Shown here: positions 9,538 to 21,600 of the stretch, piece after piece
Numbering within the stretch: position 1 is the stretch's first letter
Layout: every line of letters begins with the position of its first letter
DNA from: Streptomyces sp. H27-H1
GTDB lineage: Bacteria; Actinomycetota; Actinomycetes; Streptomycetales; Streptomycetaceae
NCBI RefSeq assembly: GCF_026627445.1
Contig: NZ_JAPNLJ010000027.1
Location: forward strand, 47,113-111,112
Direction: 5' to 3'
DNA length: 64,000 nucleotides
Notes under the pieces: model-generated
What the model was told of the DNA's origin: nothing
Seen by the model: the letters and a program-made list of their open reading frames with translations, nothing else
The model's database searches: none
Program-made: the position numbers and the translations under genes

Positions 9538-9645
9538 GTGCCCACTGGTTCTCGCCGCCGTGCCGGCGGCCCGCCCGCCCGCACTGGACGCGCCGCCCGC
9601 ACTGGACGCGCCGGACGCGCTGGATGCGCTGGGTCCAAGGGATGA
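9538..9645 (+). CDS. Possible 35-aa ORF translationally coupled to cchC
   Basis: A GTG at 9538 sits 7 nt after a good ribosome site (GAAGGA, 9525-9530) and opens 36 codons. The frame ends in a TGA that overlaps the cchC ATG (ATGA at 9642-9645). The peptide is basic and repetitive (repeats of RTGRA), encoded partly by an 18-bp tandem repeat. The cchC ATG itself has its purine stretch only about 1 nt away, so coupling to this ORF would explain how cchC is translated. It may be a leader without peptide function. I do not recognise the peptide. Confidence 0.4.
   Translation: MPTGSRRRAGGPPARTGRAARTGRAGRAGCAGSKG
9578..9631 (+). repeat. Three tandem copies of an 18-bp unit before cchC
   Basis: Two identical units CCCGCACTGGACGCGCCG (9578-9595, 9596-9613) are followed by a diverged third (9614-9631). 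Their length is a multiple of three, so copy changes keep the small ORF at 9538 in frame. Confidence 0.8.
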
Positions 9646-10715
9646 CCCGCGTCGACACGGCCGCGGCCACAGTCGAACGACCGGCGTCCTTCCGGATGGC
9701 GCGGGCCCGGCGCCGGCGGCTCCTGGGGCTGGGCATCGTCCTCGCGGTCCTCGTGGTCGCGGCCGTGGTGTCCCTCGCGGTCGGCGCTCGCGCGCTCAGT
9801 CCCGCCGAGGCGTGGCACGGGCTGTTCGCGGGGCCGGACCCCGACCAGAAGGTCTCGGAAGCCAGACTCATCATGCGCACCGTGCGGGTGCCGCGGACGG
9901 TACTCGCGATCGTGGCGGGCATCGCGCTGGGCGTCGGCGGGGCGCTGATCCAGGGATATACGCGCAACCCCATCGCGGACACGGGTCTGCTCGGGGTGAA
10001 CACCGGCGCGTCGTTCGCCGTCGTGTCGGCGATCGCCCTGCTCGGGCTCACCGACCCGTTCCAGTACGTCTGGTTCGCATTCCTGGGTGCCGCGATCGCC
10101 GGTGTCGTCGTGTTCGGGCTCTCCAGCATCGGCCGCGGCGCCGGTAACCCGCTGACGCTCGCCCTGGCCGGACAGGGTGTCACGGTGTTCCTGATGGCGA
10201 TGACGACGGCGATCGCACTGTCGGACAAGGCTGCGCTGAACGCCCTGCGTTTCTGGAACTCCGGATCGGTGGCGGGTGTCGGCTTCGACGTGATCTGGCC
10301 CGTGACCGCCTTCATCGTGGTCGGGCTGGTACTGGCCCTGTGCACGCTGCCCTCCGTCAACCTGCTCAACATGGGCGACGACGTGGCGCGCGGACTGGGC
10401 GTGAACATCGCACTGATCCGGACCGTCGGCATCGTCGCCATCACGCTGCTGGCGGGCGCGGCCACGGCGGCCTGCGGTCCCATCGCGTTCCTCGGACTCA
10501 TGGTGGCGCACGTGGCCCGTTATCTGGCCGGGCCCGACTACCGCTGGCTGGTGCCGTACGCGGGTCTTCTCGGCGCGGTCGTCCTTCTGGTCTGCGACAT
10601 CGTGGGCCGTGTCGTGGTGCGGCCGGGCGAGCTGGACGCGGGCGTCCTCGTGGCTCTCCTGGGCGCCCCGTTCTTCGCGGTCCTGGTGTGGCGGGGAAAG
10701 TTCAAGAGCGCATGA
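9642..10715 (+). CDS. cchC: CchC, ferri-coelichelin ABC importer permease
   Basis: 357 aa from the ATG at 9642. FecCD-type permease with about ten hydrophobic segments starting near residue 25. It carries family landmarks: VPRTVLAIVAGIALGVGGAL, the NPIADTGLLGVNTGASFAV block after TM2, and a C-terminal CGPIAFLGLMVAHVAR motif that contacts the ATPase. It forms the inner-membrane channel with CchD. An alternative ATG lies 18 nt upstream; I chose 9642 because it overlaps a plausible upstream ORF stop. It ends ATGA-overlapped with cchD. Confidence 0.9.
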   Translation: MTRVDTAAATVERPASFRMARARRRRLLGLGIVLAVLVVAAVVSLAVGARALSPAEAWHGLFAGPDPDQKVSEARLIMRTVRVPRTVLAIVAGIALGVGGALIQGYTRNPIADTGLLGVNTGASFAVVSAIALLGLTDPFQYVWFAFLGAAIAGVVVFGLSSIGRGAGNPLTLALAGQGVTVFLMAMTTAIALSDKAALNALRFWNSGSVAGVGFDVIWPVTAFIVVGLVLALCTLPSVNLLNMGDDVARGLGVNIALIRTVGIVAITLLAGAATAACGPIAFLGLMVAHVARYLAGPDYRWLVPYAGLLGAVVLLVCDIVGRVVVRPGELDAGVLVALLGAPFFAVLVWRGKFKSA

Positions 10716-11773
10716 ACGTGACAGTGGTGAAGCGGCCGGTGACGCCGGGAGTGCGGCTCGGCCGGATGTCGTTCGTATGGCGGCCCAGGATCGTGCTGGT
10801 CACGCTGCTGCTGATGGCGGCGACCTTCCTGGGGTTCTGCCTGTCCATCGCCGTGGGGGACTTCCCCCTGAGCCTGCGGCAGGTGGTGGCCACGCTGTTC
10901 GGCGGCGGTGAGCAGGTCGACCAGTTCGTGATCATGGACTTGCGCATGCCGCGGGCGCTGGCCGGGCTCGTCGTGGGCGTCGCCCTGGGGATGTCCGGGG
11001 CGATCACCCAGTCCATCGCCCGCAACCCGCTGGCCAGTCCGGACATCCTGGGGATCACCGGAGGCGCCAGCGCGGTCGCGGTGTGCCTGGTGACGGTGTC
11101 GGGCGGGACCGCCGCCGCGGTCGTCAGCACCGTGGGCCTGTCCGGGGCGGCGCTCGCCGGCGGTCTCGCCACGGGGCTGCTGGTGTACTTCCTGGCGTGG
11201 CGGCGCGGGGTCGACGGCTTCCGGCTCATCCTCATCGGCCTCTCCGTGAGCGCCGTCATGGAGGCGATCACCACCTGGCTTCTGGTCACCGCCGACATCA
11301 GGGACGTGGCGCGGGCCCAGGCGTGGCTGGTCGGTTCCCTGGACAACCGGTCGTGGGGCGAGGTGTGGGTGGCCCTCTGGGGCACCCTCGTCCTCGCGGT
11401 CGTCGTGGCGTGCGTCGCCTTCCAGTTCAAGCCGCTGCACTTCGGCGACGACGTGGCCGCGGGCCTCGGCGTCCGCTATTCGCTGGTCCGGGCCGTCCTG
11501 CTGCTGTGCGCGGTGCTCCTGGCCGGCTTCGCGGTGAGTGCGGCGGGACCGGTCCCGTTCGTGGCCATGGTCGCGCCGCAGGTGGCGATCCGTCTGACGA
11601 AGTCCCCCACACCGCCGCTGGTGGCATCCGCCATTACGGGAGCGCTGCTGCTGATCGGCGCGGACCTGGTCGCCCGTACGGTACTGCCGGTCAGTCTGCC
11701 GGTCGGCGTGGTCACCGCGGCGATCGGCGGCCCCTTCCTCATCTACCTCCTGGTGCGGGCGAATCGCCGCTAG
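10712..11773 (+). CDS. cchD: CchD, ferri-coelichelin ABC importer permease
   Basis: 353 aa, ATG overlapping the cchC stop. A second FecCD permease, with multiple membrane spans, LRMPRALAGLVVGVALGMSGA, the NPLASPDILGITGGASA block and AGPVPFVAMVAPQVA near the C-terminus. It pairs with CchC in a heterodimeric transmembrane channel for iron-loaded coelichelin, powered by CchE and fed by the lipoprotein CchF. The reading frame is open well upstream of this ATG, but only the coupled start gives a normal N-terminus. Confidence 0.9.
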   Translation: MNVTVVKRPVTPGVRLGRMSFVWRPRIVLVTLLLMAATFLGFCLSIAVGDFPLSLRQVVATLFGGGEQVDQFVIMDLRMPRALAGLVVGVALGMSGAITQSIARNPLASPDILGITGGASAVAVCLVTVSGGTAAAVVSTVGLSGAALAGGLATGLLVYFLAWRRGVDGFRLILIGLSVSAVMEAITTWLLVTADIRDVARAQAWLVGSLDNRSWGEVWVALWGTLVLAVVVACVAFQFKPLHFGDDVAAGLGVRYSLVRAVLLLCAVLLAGFAVSAAGPVPFVAMVAPQVAIRLTKSPTPPLVASAITGALLLIGADLVARTVLPVSLPVGVVTAAIGGPFLIYLLVRANRR

Positions 11774-11780
11774 GTGATAG

Positions 11781-11799
11781 AAAGGTTAGGCAAGCCTAA
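11781..11799 (+). promoter_or_regulatory. DmdR iron box upstream of cchE
   Basis: AAAGGTTAGGCAAGCCTAA lies 15 bp before the cchE ATG and 8 bp after the cchD stop. It suggests that cchE has its own iron-regulated promoter in addition to read-through from cchCD. Confidence 0.75.
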
Positions 11800-11813
11800 A
11801 TATAGGGGGGGCC

Positions 11814-12674
<861 letters not shown>

Positions 12675-12676
12675 GC

Positions 12677-12695
12677 TTAGGCTAGGCTTACCTCA
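12677..12695 (+). promoter_or_regulatory. DmdR iron box upstream of cchF
   Basis: TTAGGCTAGGCTTACCTCA begins 3 bp after the cchE stop and 71 bp before the cchF ATG. A partial second match (TTGCCTGCCCTAA) follows near 12713. Confidence 0.8.
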
Positions 12696-12765
12696 CTTCC
12701 CCGGGGTACGGTTTGCCTGCCCTAAGTGGGGCCGCAGTGGACAGTACGAAAGCAAGGGATCCCGC

Positions 12766-13824
12766 ATGCTCCTCGACCGAACGACACGTATGAAGCCCTG
12801 GCGGCAGCTTGCGGCAACCGTGTCCGCCGCGGCCCTCGGTGTGGGTCTCCTCGCGGGCTGCGGTTCCGACTCGGCGGACAAGGGCAAGAAGGACGACAGC
12901 GCCAACGCCCCGGCCGCCACCGGCGCGTTCCCGGTCGAGGTCGAGCACTTCTTCGGGTCCACCGAGGTCAAGAAGGCACCCCAGCGGGTCGTGTCGGTCG
13001 GTTACACCGATGACCAGACCATCCTCTCCTTCGGCATCAAGCCGGTCGGCATGGTCGACCAGTACCCGAACCCGGCGGGCCAGAGCCCCGACATCAACAC
13101 GCAGTGGCCCTGGGTGAAGGACAAGTGGGGCGAGACCAAGCCCGAGGTCATCATGAGCAACGGTGACGCCGGCCCCAACTTCGAGAAGATCGCGGCCCTG
13201 CGCCCCGACCTGATCATCGCGGTCTACTCCGAGGTCGACCAGGCCGCCTACGACAAGCTCTCCAAGATCGCTCCGACGGTCGGCCGCACGAAGACGGAGA
13301 AGGAGCCCTTCAGCGCTCCGTGGCAGGACAACGCCCTCCACATCGCCAAGGCGCTCGGCAAGGCCGACGAGGGCAAGGCCATGGTCCAGGGCATCCAGGA
13401 CAAGCTCGCCGCGGTCAAGAAGGCGCACCCCGAGTTCGCCGGCCAGACCGCCGTCTCGCTGTCCTGGTACAAGGACGCGGTCAACCCCTTCACCACCACC
13501 GACGTGCGCGGTCAGCTCCTGACCGGCATGGGCTTCAAGGGTCAGACCGAGATCGACAAGATCGCGGGCAGCGGCTTCTCCACCGCGCTCTCCCCGGAGC
13601 GCATGGACCTCATCGACGTCGACCGCGTCTTCGTCATCAACGACAAGGCCGACACGGACGCGCTGAAGAAGTTCGACCTCTTCGCCAACCTGAAGGTCAC
13701 CAAGGCCAACAAGGTGTCCTACCTGCTGGACAGCGAGGGCCCGGCGGCCGGCGCGGCCATGTCCCAGGCCACCCTGCCCTCCCTGCCGTTCGCGATCGAC
13801 GAGCTCGTCAAGTCGGTCGGCTAG
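12766..13824 (+). CDS. cchF: CchF, ferri-coelichelin-binding lipoprotein
   Basis: 352 aa from the ATG at 12766, which follows AAGGGA by 7 nt; an open frame continues further upstream but without signal-peptide character. The N-terminus is a lipoprotein signal peptide (basic RMKPWR, hydrophobic stretch, lipobox LAGC with Cys32), then a Ser/Asp/Lys linker and a class III siderophore-binding domain (RVVSVGYTDDQTILSFG ... RPDLIIAVYSE). It captures ferri-coelichelin outside the membrane and hands it to CchCD. The following gene starts 3 nt after its stop. Confidence 0.92.
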   Translation: MLLDRTTRMKPWRQLAATVSAAALGVGLLAGCGSDSADKGKKDDSANAPAATGAFPVEVEHFFGSTEVKKAPQRVVSVGYTDDQTILSFGIKPVGMVDQYPNPAGQSPDINTQWPWVKDKWGETKPEVIMSNGDAGPNFEKIAALRPDLIIAVYSEVDQAAYDKLSKIAPTVGRTKTEKEPFSAPWQDNALHIAKALGKADEGKAMVQGIQDKLAAVKKAHPEFAGQTAVSLSWYKDAVNPFTTTDVRGQLLTGMGFKGQTEIDKIAGSGFSTALSPERMDLIDVDRVFVINDKADTDALKKFDLFANLKVTKANKVSYLLDSEGPAAGAAMSQATLPSLPFAIDELVKSVG

Positions 13825-13826
13825 GT

Positions 13827-15614
13827 GTGAGCGCCACGGACACTCGGGTCGCCCCGGCAACCCTGCGTACGACGACCGGACGTGAAGCAGCCCGATGGGT
13901 CGCGGCGAACTGCCGCAAGATGCCCTGGCTGACGTCCGCCGCCGTACTCAGCACGGTCGCCGGGGCGGCTCTCCAAATGCTCCCCGTACTGCTGCTCGGC
14001 CAGGTGGTCGACGGAGTCACCGGGGGCGAACCGCGTTCGGTCCTGGTCACGATCGGGGCATGGATGGTCGCCGCCGCGCTGCTCGGCGCGGCGGCCGCCG
14101 CCGTATCGGCCTACCTGATCGGGCGGCTCGGCGCCGACCTGCTCGCGCAGCTGCGCGAAGGCGCCGTCCGGGCCGTACTGGGCATGCCCAGCGCCCGGGT
14201 CGAACAGGTGGGCCGCGGTGACGTGCTCTCCCGGGTCGGCGACGACGTCGCCGTCCTGTCCAAGGGCATCCGGTCGGCCATCCCCACCGTCTTCTCGGCG
14301 GGGGTCCTGGTGGCCATCGCCACGGTCGGCATGTTCGGGCTCGACTGGCGGCTCGGCCTGGCGGGCGCCTGCGCGCTGCCGGCCTACGCGCTGGCCCTGC
14401 GCTGGTACCTGCCCCGCTCCGCCCCGCTCTACCAAAAGCGCGCTGTCGCCCAGGCCGAACGGGCGCAGTCGCTGATCAGCGGCCTGAACGGCATCGAGAC
14501 GGTACGGGCGCACCGCCTGGAGGAGGCCTTCCGGGAGAAGGTCTCCGACGACTCGAGGCGGGTGCGGGACCTCGGGATCGAGGTGTTCCACTTCTTCGGC
14601 CGGTTCGTCGGCAGGGAGAACCGGGCGGAGTTCATCGGCCTGTCCCTGATCCTCGTGGTGGGCTACTTCCTGCTGGAGACCGGCTCCGCCACCCTCGGCG
14701 AAGTGGCGGCGGCCCCGCTGGTGTTCCACCGCCTGTTCACCCCGCTGGGCGCGATCATGTTCACCTTCGACGAGGCCCAGAAGTCGGGCGCGAGCCTGAC
14801 CCGGCTCGTCGGGGTGCTGCACGAGTCCACCGAGGAACGGCTGGTGGGCGACAGGGCCGCGGCGCTGGTGGACGAAGGCCCGTACCCGGTGACGGTGAAG
14901 GGGCTGACGTTCGGTTACCCCGGAACCGACGAGCCGGTCCTGAGCGACGTCAGCCTGACGATCCCGGCGGGCGGCTCACTGGCCCTGGTGGGCGCGACGG
15001 GCGCCGGCAAGACGACCCTGGCCGCACTCATCGCCGGCATCGGGACCCCGCAGGCCGGGTCGGTGCGGATCGGGTCGACCGACCTCGCCGATCTGGACGA
15101 GGCGGGTGCCAGGGCGATGGTGAGCATCCTGACCCAGGAGGCACACGTGTTCTCCGGGCCGCTCTGCGACGACCTGCGGCTGGCGGCGCCGGAGGCGAGC
15201 GAGCGCGAACTCATGGCCGCGCTGCGCATCGTAGGCGCGGACGAGTGGGTCGAAGCGCTGCCCGACGGGCTGGACACCGCCGTCGGCGAGGGCGGCAGCC
15301 GGCTGGACGGCACCAAGGTCGCCCAGATCGCCCTGGCCCGGCTGGTGTTGGGCCGGGCGCCCGTGGTGGTGCTCGACGAGTCCACCGCGGAGGCGGGCAG
15401 CGAGGGGGCCGCCGAGCTGGAACGGGCCGTGCTGGCCGCCTGCTCCGGCCGGACCACGCTGTTCGTGGCCCATCGGCTGACCCAGGCGGTGGCGGCGGAC
15501 CGGATCGCCGTGCTGGATGCGGGACGCGTCGTGGAGCAGGGCACGCACGAGGAGTTGGTGGCCCTGGGTGGCCGCTACGCGCGACTCTGGCGGGCCTGGA
15601 GAGACGCTAGTTAG
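13827..15614 (+). CDS. cchG: CchG, half ABC exporter with intact Walker A but degenerate signature
   Basis: 595 aa from the GTG at 13827, 2 nt after the cchF stop. About six membrane segments (residues 30-300), then a nucleotide-binding domain with Walker A GATGAGKTT (about 390), Walker B VVVLDEST (about 513) and H-loop VAHR. The signature that should read LSGGQ is RLDGTK (about 491). It cannot form two normal ATP sites alone. Its partner CchI has the opposite defects, so the two should form a heterodimer with one competent site (see finding). Presumed role: export of coelichelin or an intermediate. The open frame upstream overlaps cchF and is not used. Confidence 0.9.
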   Translation: MSATDTRVAPATLRTTTGREAARWVAANCRKMPWLTSAAVLSTVAGAALQMLPVLLLGQVVDGVTGGEPRSVLVTIGAWMVAAALLGAAAAAVSAYLIGRLGADLLAQLREGAVRAVLGMPSARVEQVGRGDVLSRVGDDVAVLSKGIRSAIPTVFSAGVLVAIATVGMFGLDWRLGLAGACALPAYALALRWYLPRSAPLYQKRAVAQAERAQSLISGLNGIETVRAHRLEEAFREKVSDDSRRVRDLGIEVFHFFGRFVGRENRAEFIGLSLILVVGYFLLETGSATLGEVAAAPLVFHRLFTPLGAIMFTFDEAQKSGASLTRLVGVLHESTEERLVGDRAAALVDEGPYPVTVKGLTFGYPGTDEPVLSDVSLTIPAGGSLALVGATGAGKTTLAALIAGIGTPQAGSVRIGSTDLADLDEAGARAMVSILTQEAHVFSGPLCDDLRLAAPEASERELMAALRIVGADEWVEALPDGLDTAVGEGGSRLDGTKVAQIALARLVLGRAPVVVLDESTAEAGSEGAAELERAVLAACSGRTTLFVAHRLTQAVAADRIAVLDAGRVVEQGTHEELVALGGRYARLWRAWRDAS

Positions 15615-15625
15615 GCCACCCTAAT

Positions 15626-15644
15626 TTAGGTTAGGCTAGCCTTC
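15626..15644 (+). promoter_or_regulatory. DmdR iron box upstream of cchH
   Basis: TTAGGTTAGGCTAGCCTTC lies 27 bp before the cchH ATG. A second half-like palindrome, TTAGGCCACCCTAA (15611-15624), abuts it, so two dimers might bind. The nearest purine-rich stretch (GGAAGGG, 15652-15658) is 13 nt from the ATG, a long spacing. Confidence 0.85.
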
Positions 15645-15671
15645 GTACCTTGGAAGGGTGTTGAGTCTTCA

Positions 15672-18600
15672 ATGATGGAACCGAGCGCTCGTCTCGTGCT
15701 GATCTCTCCCACGCGCCTGGCAGACGTGCGCCGGCGTACCGGCGGATACTCCGACCGGACCATCGCCGAGGCCTGTGCCATCGGTCTGGCGTACTGGGCG
15801 ACGGGCGAGAGCCCCGACGGCATCGACCTGGTCTCCGGCACGCTGTTCGCCGACGTCCTCGGATGGGTCGAGAACGGCGGCGCCGCGCCGAGCGGCTGGC
15901 AGACCGGCGAAGCCGCCCCGGACGGTATGGCCATCACCCTTCCCGAGGGCGTCCTGACGTCCGACGCGCAGCTCGCGCTGGACGACCTGGCGGACTTCCC
16001 GGACCGGCCCCTCGGCACCATCAGCCCGTCCGGGGTGACGGAGCGGCTGGTCACCCTCGCCGAATGGAACGACACCGGGGCCGACCGGCTCCGGCCGACC
16101 ATCGTGGAGATGTTCCGCGAGCAGGCACGGGTCCGGCCCGACGCGGTCGCCATCGTCGACGAGAACCGGTCGCTGACCTACCGCCAGGCAGCCGAGCTGT
16201 CCGCGCAGTTGGCCCACCACCTCATCGGGCGCGGACTTGACTCCGAGCAGGTCGTGGGCATTTCGCTGGGCCGATCCGCCGACATGGTCATCGGCCTGCT
16301 CGGTGTGCTGCAGGCCGGCTGCGCCTTCGTCCCGCTCGACCCGCAGTGGCCCGCAGCGCGCCGCGCCGTCGTCATCGACGACGCGCGGGTCGTGGTGCAG
16401 CTCAACGACTCCGGCGAGCACGACCCCGCGGAACCGGCCGCCGTCGCCGTCGACCTCGACGACTGGCTGTACACCGCCCACCCCATCGAGGCCACCGGAG
16501 TCACCGCGCACGGCAACTCCCTGGCCTACGTGATCTTCACCTCCGGTTCGACCGGCCGCCCCAAGGGCGCGATGATCCGGCACGAGGCGATCAGCGAGCG
16601 CCTGCTGTGGCAGGTCAACGAGATCCTGGGATTCGGCCACGACGACGCCTCGCTGTTCAAGGCGCCGCTGTCCTTCGACATATCGATCAACGAGATCTTC
16701 CTCCCGCTCGTGTGCGGCGGCCGCCTCGTCGTCCTGCGGCCCGGCGGCGAACGCGACCCGCACCACCTGCTCAGCGTGATCGCCGAGCACCGCGTCACCT
16801 TCACCTACCTCGTGTCGTCCATGCTGGACGTCCTGCTGGAGATCGCCGGTGACTCCGACCGGCTCGACAGCATGCGGCACGTGTGGTGCGGCGGCGAGGT
16901 GCTCACCCCGGAGCTGTACGAGCGCTACCGCACCCGGCTCGACATCCCGATGTACCACGGCTACGGACCGGCCGAGACGACCATCGGCGTCTCCCACGTC
17001 ATCTACCGGGGCGAGGCGGAACGCCTGTCCACCTCGATCGGCAAGGCCAACCCCAACACCCAGCTGTACGTCCTCGACGACGAGCTGCGACCCGTCCCGG
17101 TCGGCGTCGGCGGCGAACTCTACGTCGGCGGCTTCCTCCTGGGACGCGGCTACGTGGGCGCCCCCGGCCTGACCGCGTCGCGGTTCGTCGCGAACCCCTT
17201 CGGAGACGACGGATCCCGGCTGTACCGGACCGGTGACCTCGCCCGGTTCGCCCCCGACGGGTCGCTGGACTTCCTCGGCCGCGCCGACAATCAGATCAAG
17301 ATCCGCGGCATGCGCCTCGAGCTCGAGGACGTCGAGGTCGGTCTCGCGGAGCACCCCGGGGTGCGGCACACCTGCGTCATCGCGAAGAAGAACAGCGCGG
17401 GCGGCACCTACCTCGTGGGCTACGTGATCCCGGCCGCCGGAGCCGGGGAACTGCGGGCGGACGAGGTCAAGGCCTGGGCCACCGGGCACATGGTGGAGTA
17501 CATGGTGCCCGCCCACATCGTCGTGATGACGCAGTTCCCGCTCACCGCGAACGGCAAGCTCGACCGGCGCGCACTGCCCGAACCCGAGGTCGCGACCGGT
17601 GTGTTCGTCCGCCCCTCCACCGACGACGAACGCGCGGTGTGCACGGCCGTCGCGTCCGTACTGCGGCTGGAAGCCGTCGGTGTGGACCAGGACTTCTTCC
17701 AGCTCGGCGGAGACAGCATCCTCGCGATCTCGCTGCTGAGCGCGCTGCGCGAGGCGGGCCTCTACGTCACCGCCGGACAGATCTTCGCCAACAGCGTGCT
17801 GGGCGCACTGGCCGCGGTGGCCAGCCGCGAGGACGTGGCCCGAGTGGACCACGGGGACGTCGCGACCGGCTGCGTCACGGGATCGCCCGTCGTCCAGTGG
17901 CTCGGCCGCACCACGGACACGATCGACGGCTTCGTACAGGCCGTCGCACTGAACACCCCGGCGGACCTCACCGCCGAAGCCCTCGCCGCGGTCCTCGACT
18001 CCGTCGTGACCCGGCACGACATGCTGCGCGCCCGCCTCGTCCGCGGCGACCGCTGGAGCTTCGACATACCGCAGGCCCACGGAACCACGGCCGACTGGCA
18101 GCAGAGCGACCTGCCGCTCGAGGCGTGCGTGGCCCTCGCCACCGAAGGCCTGGACCCGGACAACGGCGTGATGCTGCGGGCCGTCTGGCGCCGCGAGGCA
18201 CACCAGCTGGTCGTGGTCGTCCACCACGTGGTGGTCGACGGCGTGTCCTGGCGGGTCCTGATGGAGGACCTGGCCACGGCATGGCGCCAGTTCACCGCGG
18301 GCGAGGAGATAGAACTGCCCGCGGTGGGCACCTCGTTCCGGCGCTGGACCCAGCTCCTGGAAGGCGCGGAGTTCGACGCGGACCGCGCCTACTTCGAACG
18401 CCCCCTGCCGGGCCCCGACGCGCGGCTCGGCCGACGGGCGCCGTCGCAGACCGACACGGTCGAGCGGGAGCGGAGCCGGACGCTCACGCTCGGCTCCGAG
18501 GCCACGGCCGCCCTGCTGGGCGAGATCCCCGCGAAGTTCCACGCGGGCGTCAACGACGTCCTGCTGACCGCGCTCGCCGTCACCCTCGCGCGGTGGCGCC

Positions 18601-21600
18601 GCGACCGCGGCCAGGAGCAGACCTTCGCGCACATCGAACTCGAGGGCCACGGACGCGAAGGACGCCACGTGGCGGGCGCCGCCGGCATCGAGCCGGAGCT
18701 GTCACGCACCGTCGGCTGGTTCACGACGCTGTTCCCGGTGACCGTGGACCCCGGCACGACCGGCGACTTCACCGCCCCCCAGTACCTCGCCGCCGCACTC
18801 AAGGCGGTCAAGGAGGACCTCGCCCGGGTACCCAGCAACGGCGTCTCCTACGGAGCCCTGCGCTACCTGGCCGACGTCGCTTTCACGGCTCCCGCTCCCC
18901 AGGTCCTGTTCAACTACCTGGGCCGCTTCGACGCGGGCTCCTCCGGGGACTGGCAGCTCTCCGGAACCACCGGGCAGCTCGGCGAGAAGCGCGACCCGAG
19001 GATGCGGCTGCCGCGCGCCCTGGAGTTCAACGCGATCGCCGAACCCGCCGCCACCGGCGAGTACGAACTCGTCACCACCATCACCTGGCCCGAAGGCATG
19101 TTCACCGAAGAGGACGTCGAGGCGATCGGCGGCTACTTCGAGGCGGCCCTCACCGCCCTGGCCGCCCTCGAACAGGGCGGCCACTCGCCCAGCGACTTCC
19201 CGCTGGTGCGCCTCACCCAGGCCGACGTCGACGCCCTGGACGGACCCGCGCTGCGCGCCGTCCTCCCGCTGACCCCGCTGCAGGAAGGCCTGTACTTCCA
19301 CTCGGTCTTCGACGACGACTCCGCGGGCAGTTACGTCGAACAGCAGCTGCTGACGCTCGAAGGCGAGCTCGACGCCGGCCGCCTCGCGGCCGCGACCACC
19401 CGGCTTCTCGCCCTGTACCCGAACCTGGCCGCCCGGTTCACGGCCCTCGCCGACGGCCGTGTCGTCTCCGTGCTGGAAAGCGGCGCCGAGGCGCCCTTCA
19501 CCACCCTGGACCGGCCCGGCATCACCGACGAGGAGCTCCACGACCTCGCCGAGCGGGACCGCCGCGCCGGATTCGACCTGGCCGCCGGCCCGCTGATGCG
19601 GTTCACACTGGTCCGAGACCCGCTATCCGGCCGCAACGTCCTGGTGCAGACCGTCCACCACATCATCGCCGACGGCTGGTCGGTGCCGCCGATGCTCCGC
19701 GCACTGCTCGCCGAGTACCACGCGCCGGGGAGCACGTATCCGCTGAGCGGCTTCCCCGACTACGTGGGCTGGCTCGCCGCACGCGACGCGGACGAGAGCG
19801 ACCGGATCTGGGGCGCCGAACTCGCCGGGCTGCCCGGTCCCTCGCTGGTGGCCGAGGAGCACACCCCGTCCGACCGGTTCGCCGACACCTCGGCGCAGCC
19901 GGAGCACGACATCGACGCGGCCGCCCGGTCCGCCGGTGTACCCCTGAGCGTGGCCGTGCACAGCGCCTGGGCGGTGACCCTCGGCGGCATCCTGCACTCC
20001 GCCGACGTGGTGTTCGGCTCCACGGTCTCCGGCCGCGACGCGGACGTGCCCGGCATCGGTGACATGGTCGGCCTGTTCATCAACACCATCCCGCTGCGTG
20101 CGCGGTGGGCCGCCGGCACCACGGCGCGCGAGCTGCTCTCCTCGGTACGCGAACACCAGGGCGCGGTACTGCCGCACCAGCACGTCTCGCTGGCACGGAT
20201 CGGCCGGCAGGCCGGCGTCGGCTCCCTCTTCGACACCCTCGTCGTGTTCGACGTGGCCACCGACGTGGCCGCCCTGCGCCGGACCGGCGACACCCTGGCC
20301 GTCACCGGCCTCGTCAACGAGGGCGCCCCGCACTACCCGCTGACCCTCGTCGTGGAGCGGTCCCTCGACGGACGCCCGCGCTTCAACCTGATCTACGACG
20401 GCGAACTGCTGCGCGAGAGCAGCGCCCAGGACATCCTGAGCCGGTTCACCCACACCCTCACCGGCCTGCTCACCCGGCCGGACGCCCCGGTCGGCGAGCT
20501 GGCGCCCGAGGACGGCAGGACCCCCGCACGGATCACCCCGGCCACCCTCGGCGAACTGTTCGACGCCGCGGCGGACCGGGACCCGGCGGCCACCGCCGTC
20601 ACCCAGTGCGCGCTCGACGGCACCACCCGGTCGCTGACCTACGGCGAACTCGCCGACGCGAAAAACGAACTGGCCGCCGCCCTGCGCGCGGCCGGGGTCC
20701 GGCCGGGACGGCGCGTGGCCGTGGCCGTACCGCGCACCATCGAGCAGGTCATCGCGCTGGTCGCGATCGTCAGCGCGGGCGGCGCGTACGTACCCCTCGA
20801 CATGGCCTACCCGGACGGCCGGCTGGAGTACGTCCTCGCGGACGCCGCCCCGCAGGTCGTCCTCGTGGACCGAGGGCAGCGCGAGCGCTTCACGGCCCTG
20901 CTGGAGCGGGCGGGCGTCAGCGCCCGCGTCCTCGTACAGGGCGACGAACTGCCCGAGGAGGCCGCGGAGTCCGCCGCCGACGAGGTCAGCTGGCACGACC
21001 CCGCCTACGTGATCTACACGTCGGGGTCGACCGGCAAGCCCAAGGGCGTCGTCGTCCCGCACTCCAGCGTGGTGACGCTGCTCGCCAACACCCAGCCGGA
21101 CATGGACTTCGGCCCCGACGACGTGTGGGTGCAGTTCCACTCCTACTCCTTCGACTTCGCGGTCTGGGAGCTGTGGGGCGCGCTCGTACACGGCGGTGAA
21201 CTGCTCGTCCCCGACTACGGGCTGACCCGCTCCCCGGTCGACTTCCACCGCCTGGTCCGCGAGCGCTCGGTGACCGTGCTCAACCAGACCCCCTCGGCCT
21301 TCTACCAGTTCGTCGAGGCCGACCGGCACGCCGGCGAACCGCTCCCCGCCCTGCGCCGGGTCATCTTCGGCGGCGAGGCGCTGGACCTCGGCCGGCTGCG
21401 CGGCTGGGTCGAGCGGCACGGCGCCGCCTCGCCCGAGCTCGTCAACATGTACGGGATCACCGAGACCACGGTCCACGTGACGCACCGGGTGCTGACCGAA
21501 GAGGACTTCGGCCCCGGCGACGAGGTGAGCCCCATCGGCGGCCCCATCCCCGGCCTGGCCACCTACCTGCTCGACGACCGGCTCCGGCCGGTGCGGCCGG

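Noticed and set aside
8430..9641. A 761-residue permease starting inside cchB
   Set aside because: The first 400 codons overlap cchB out of frame and are Arg/Pro-rich noise; CchC similarity begins only after 9642.
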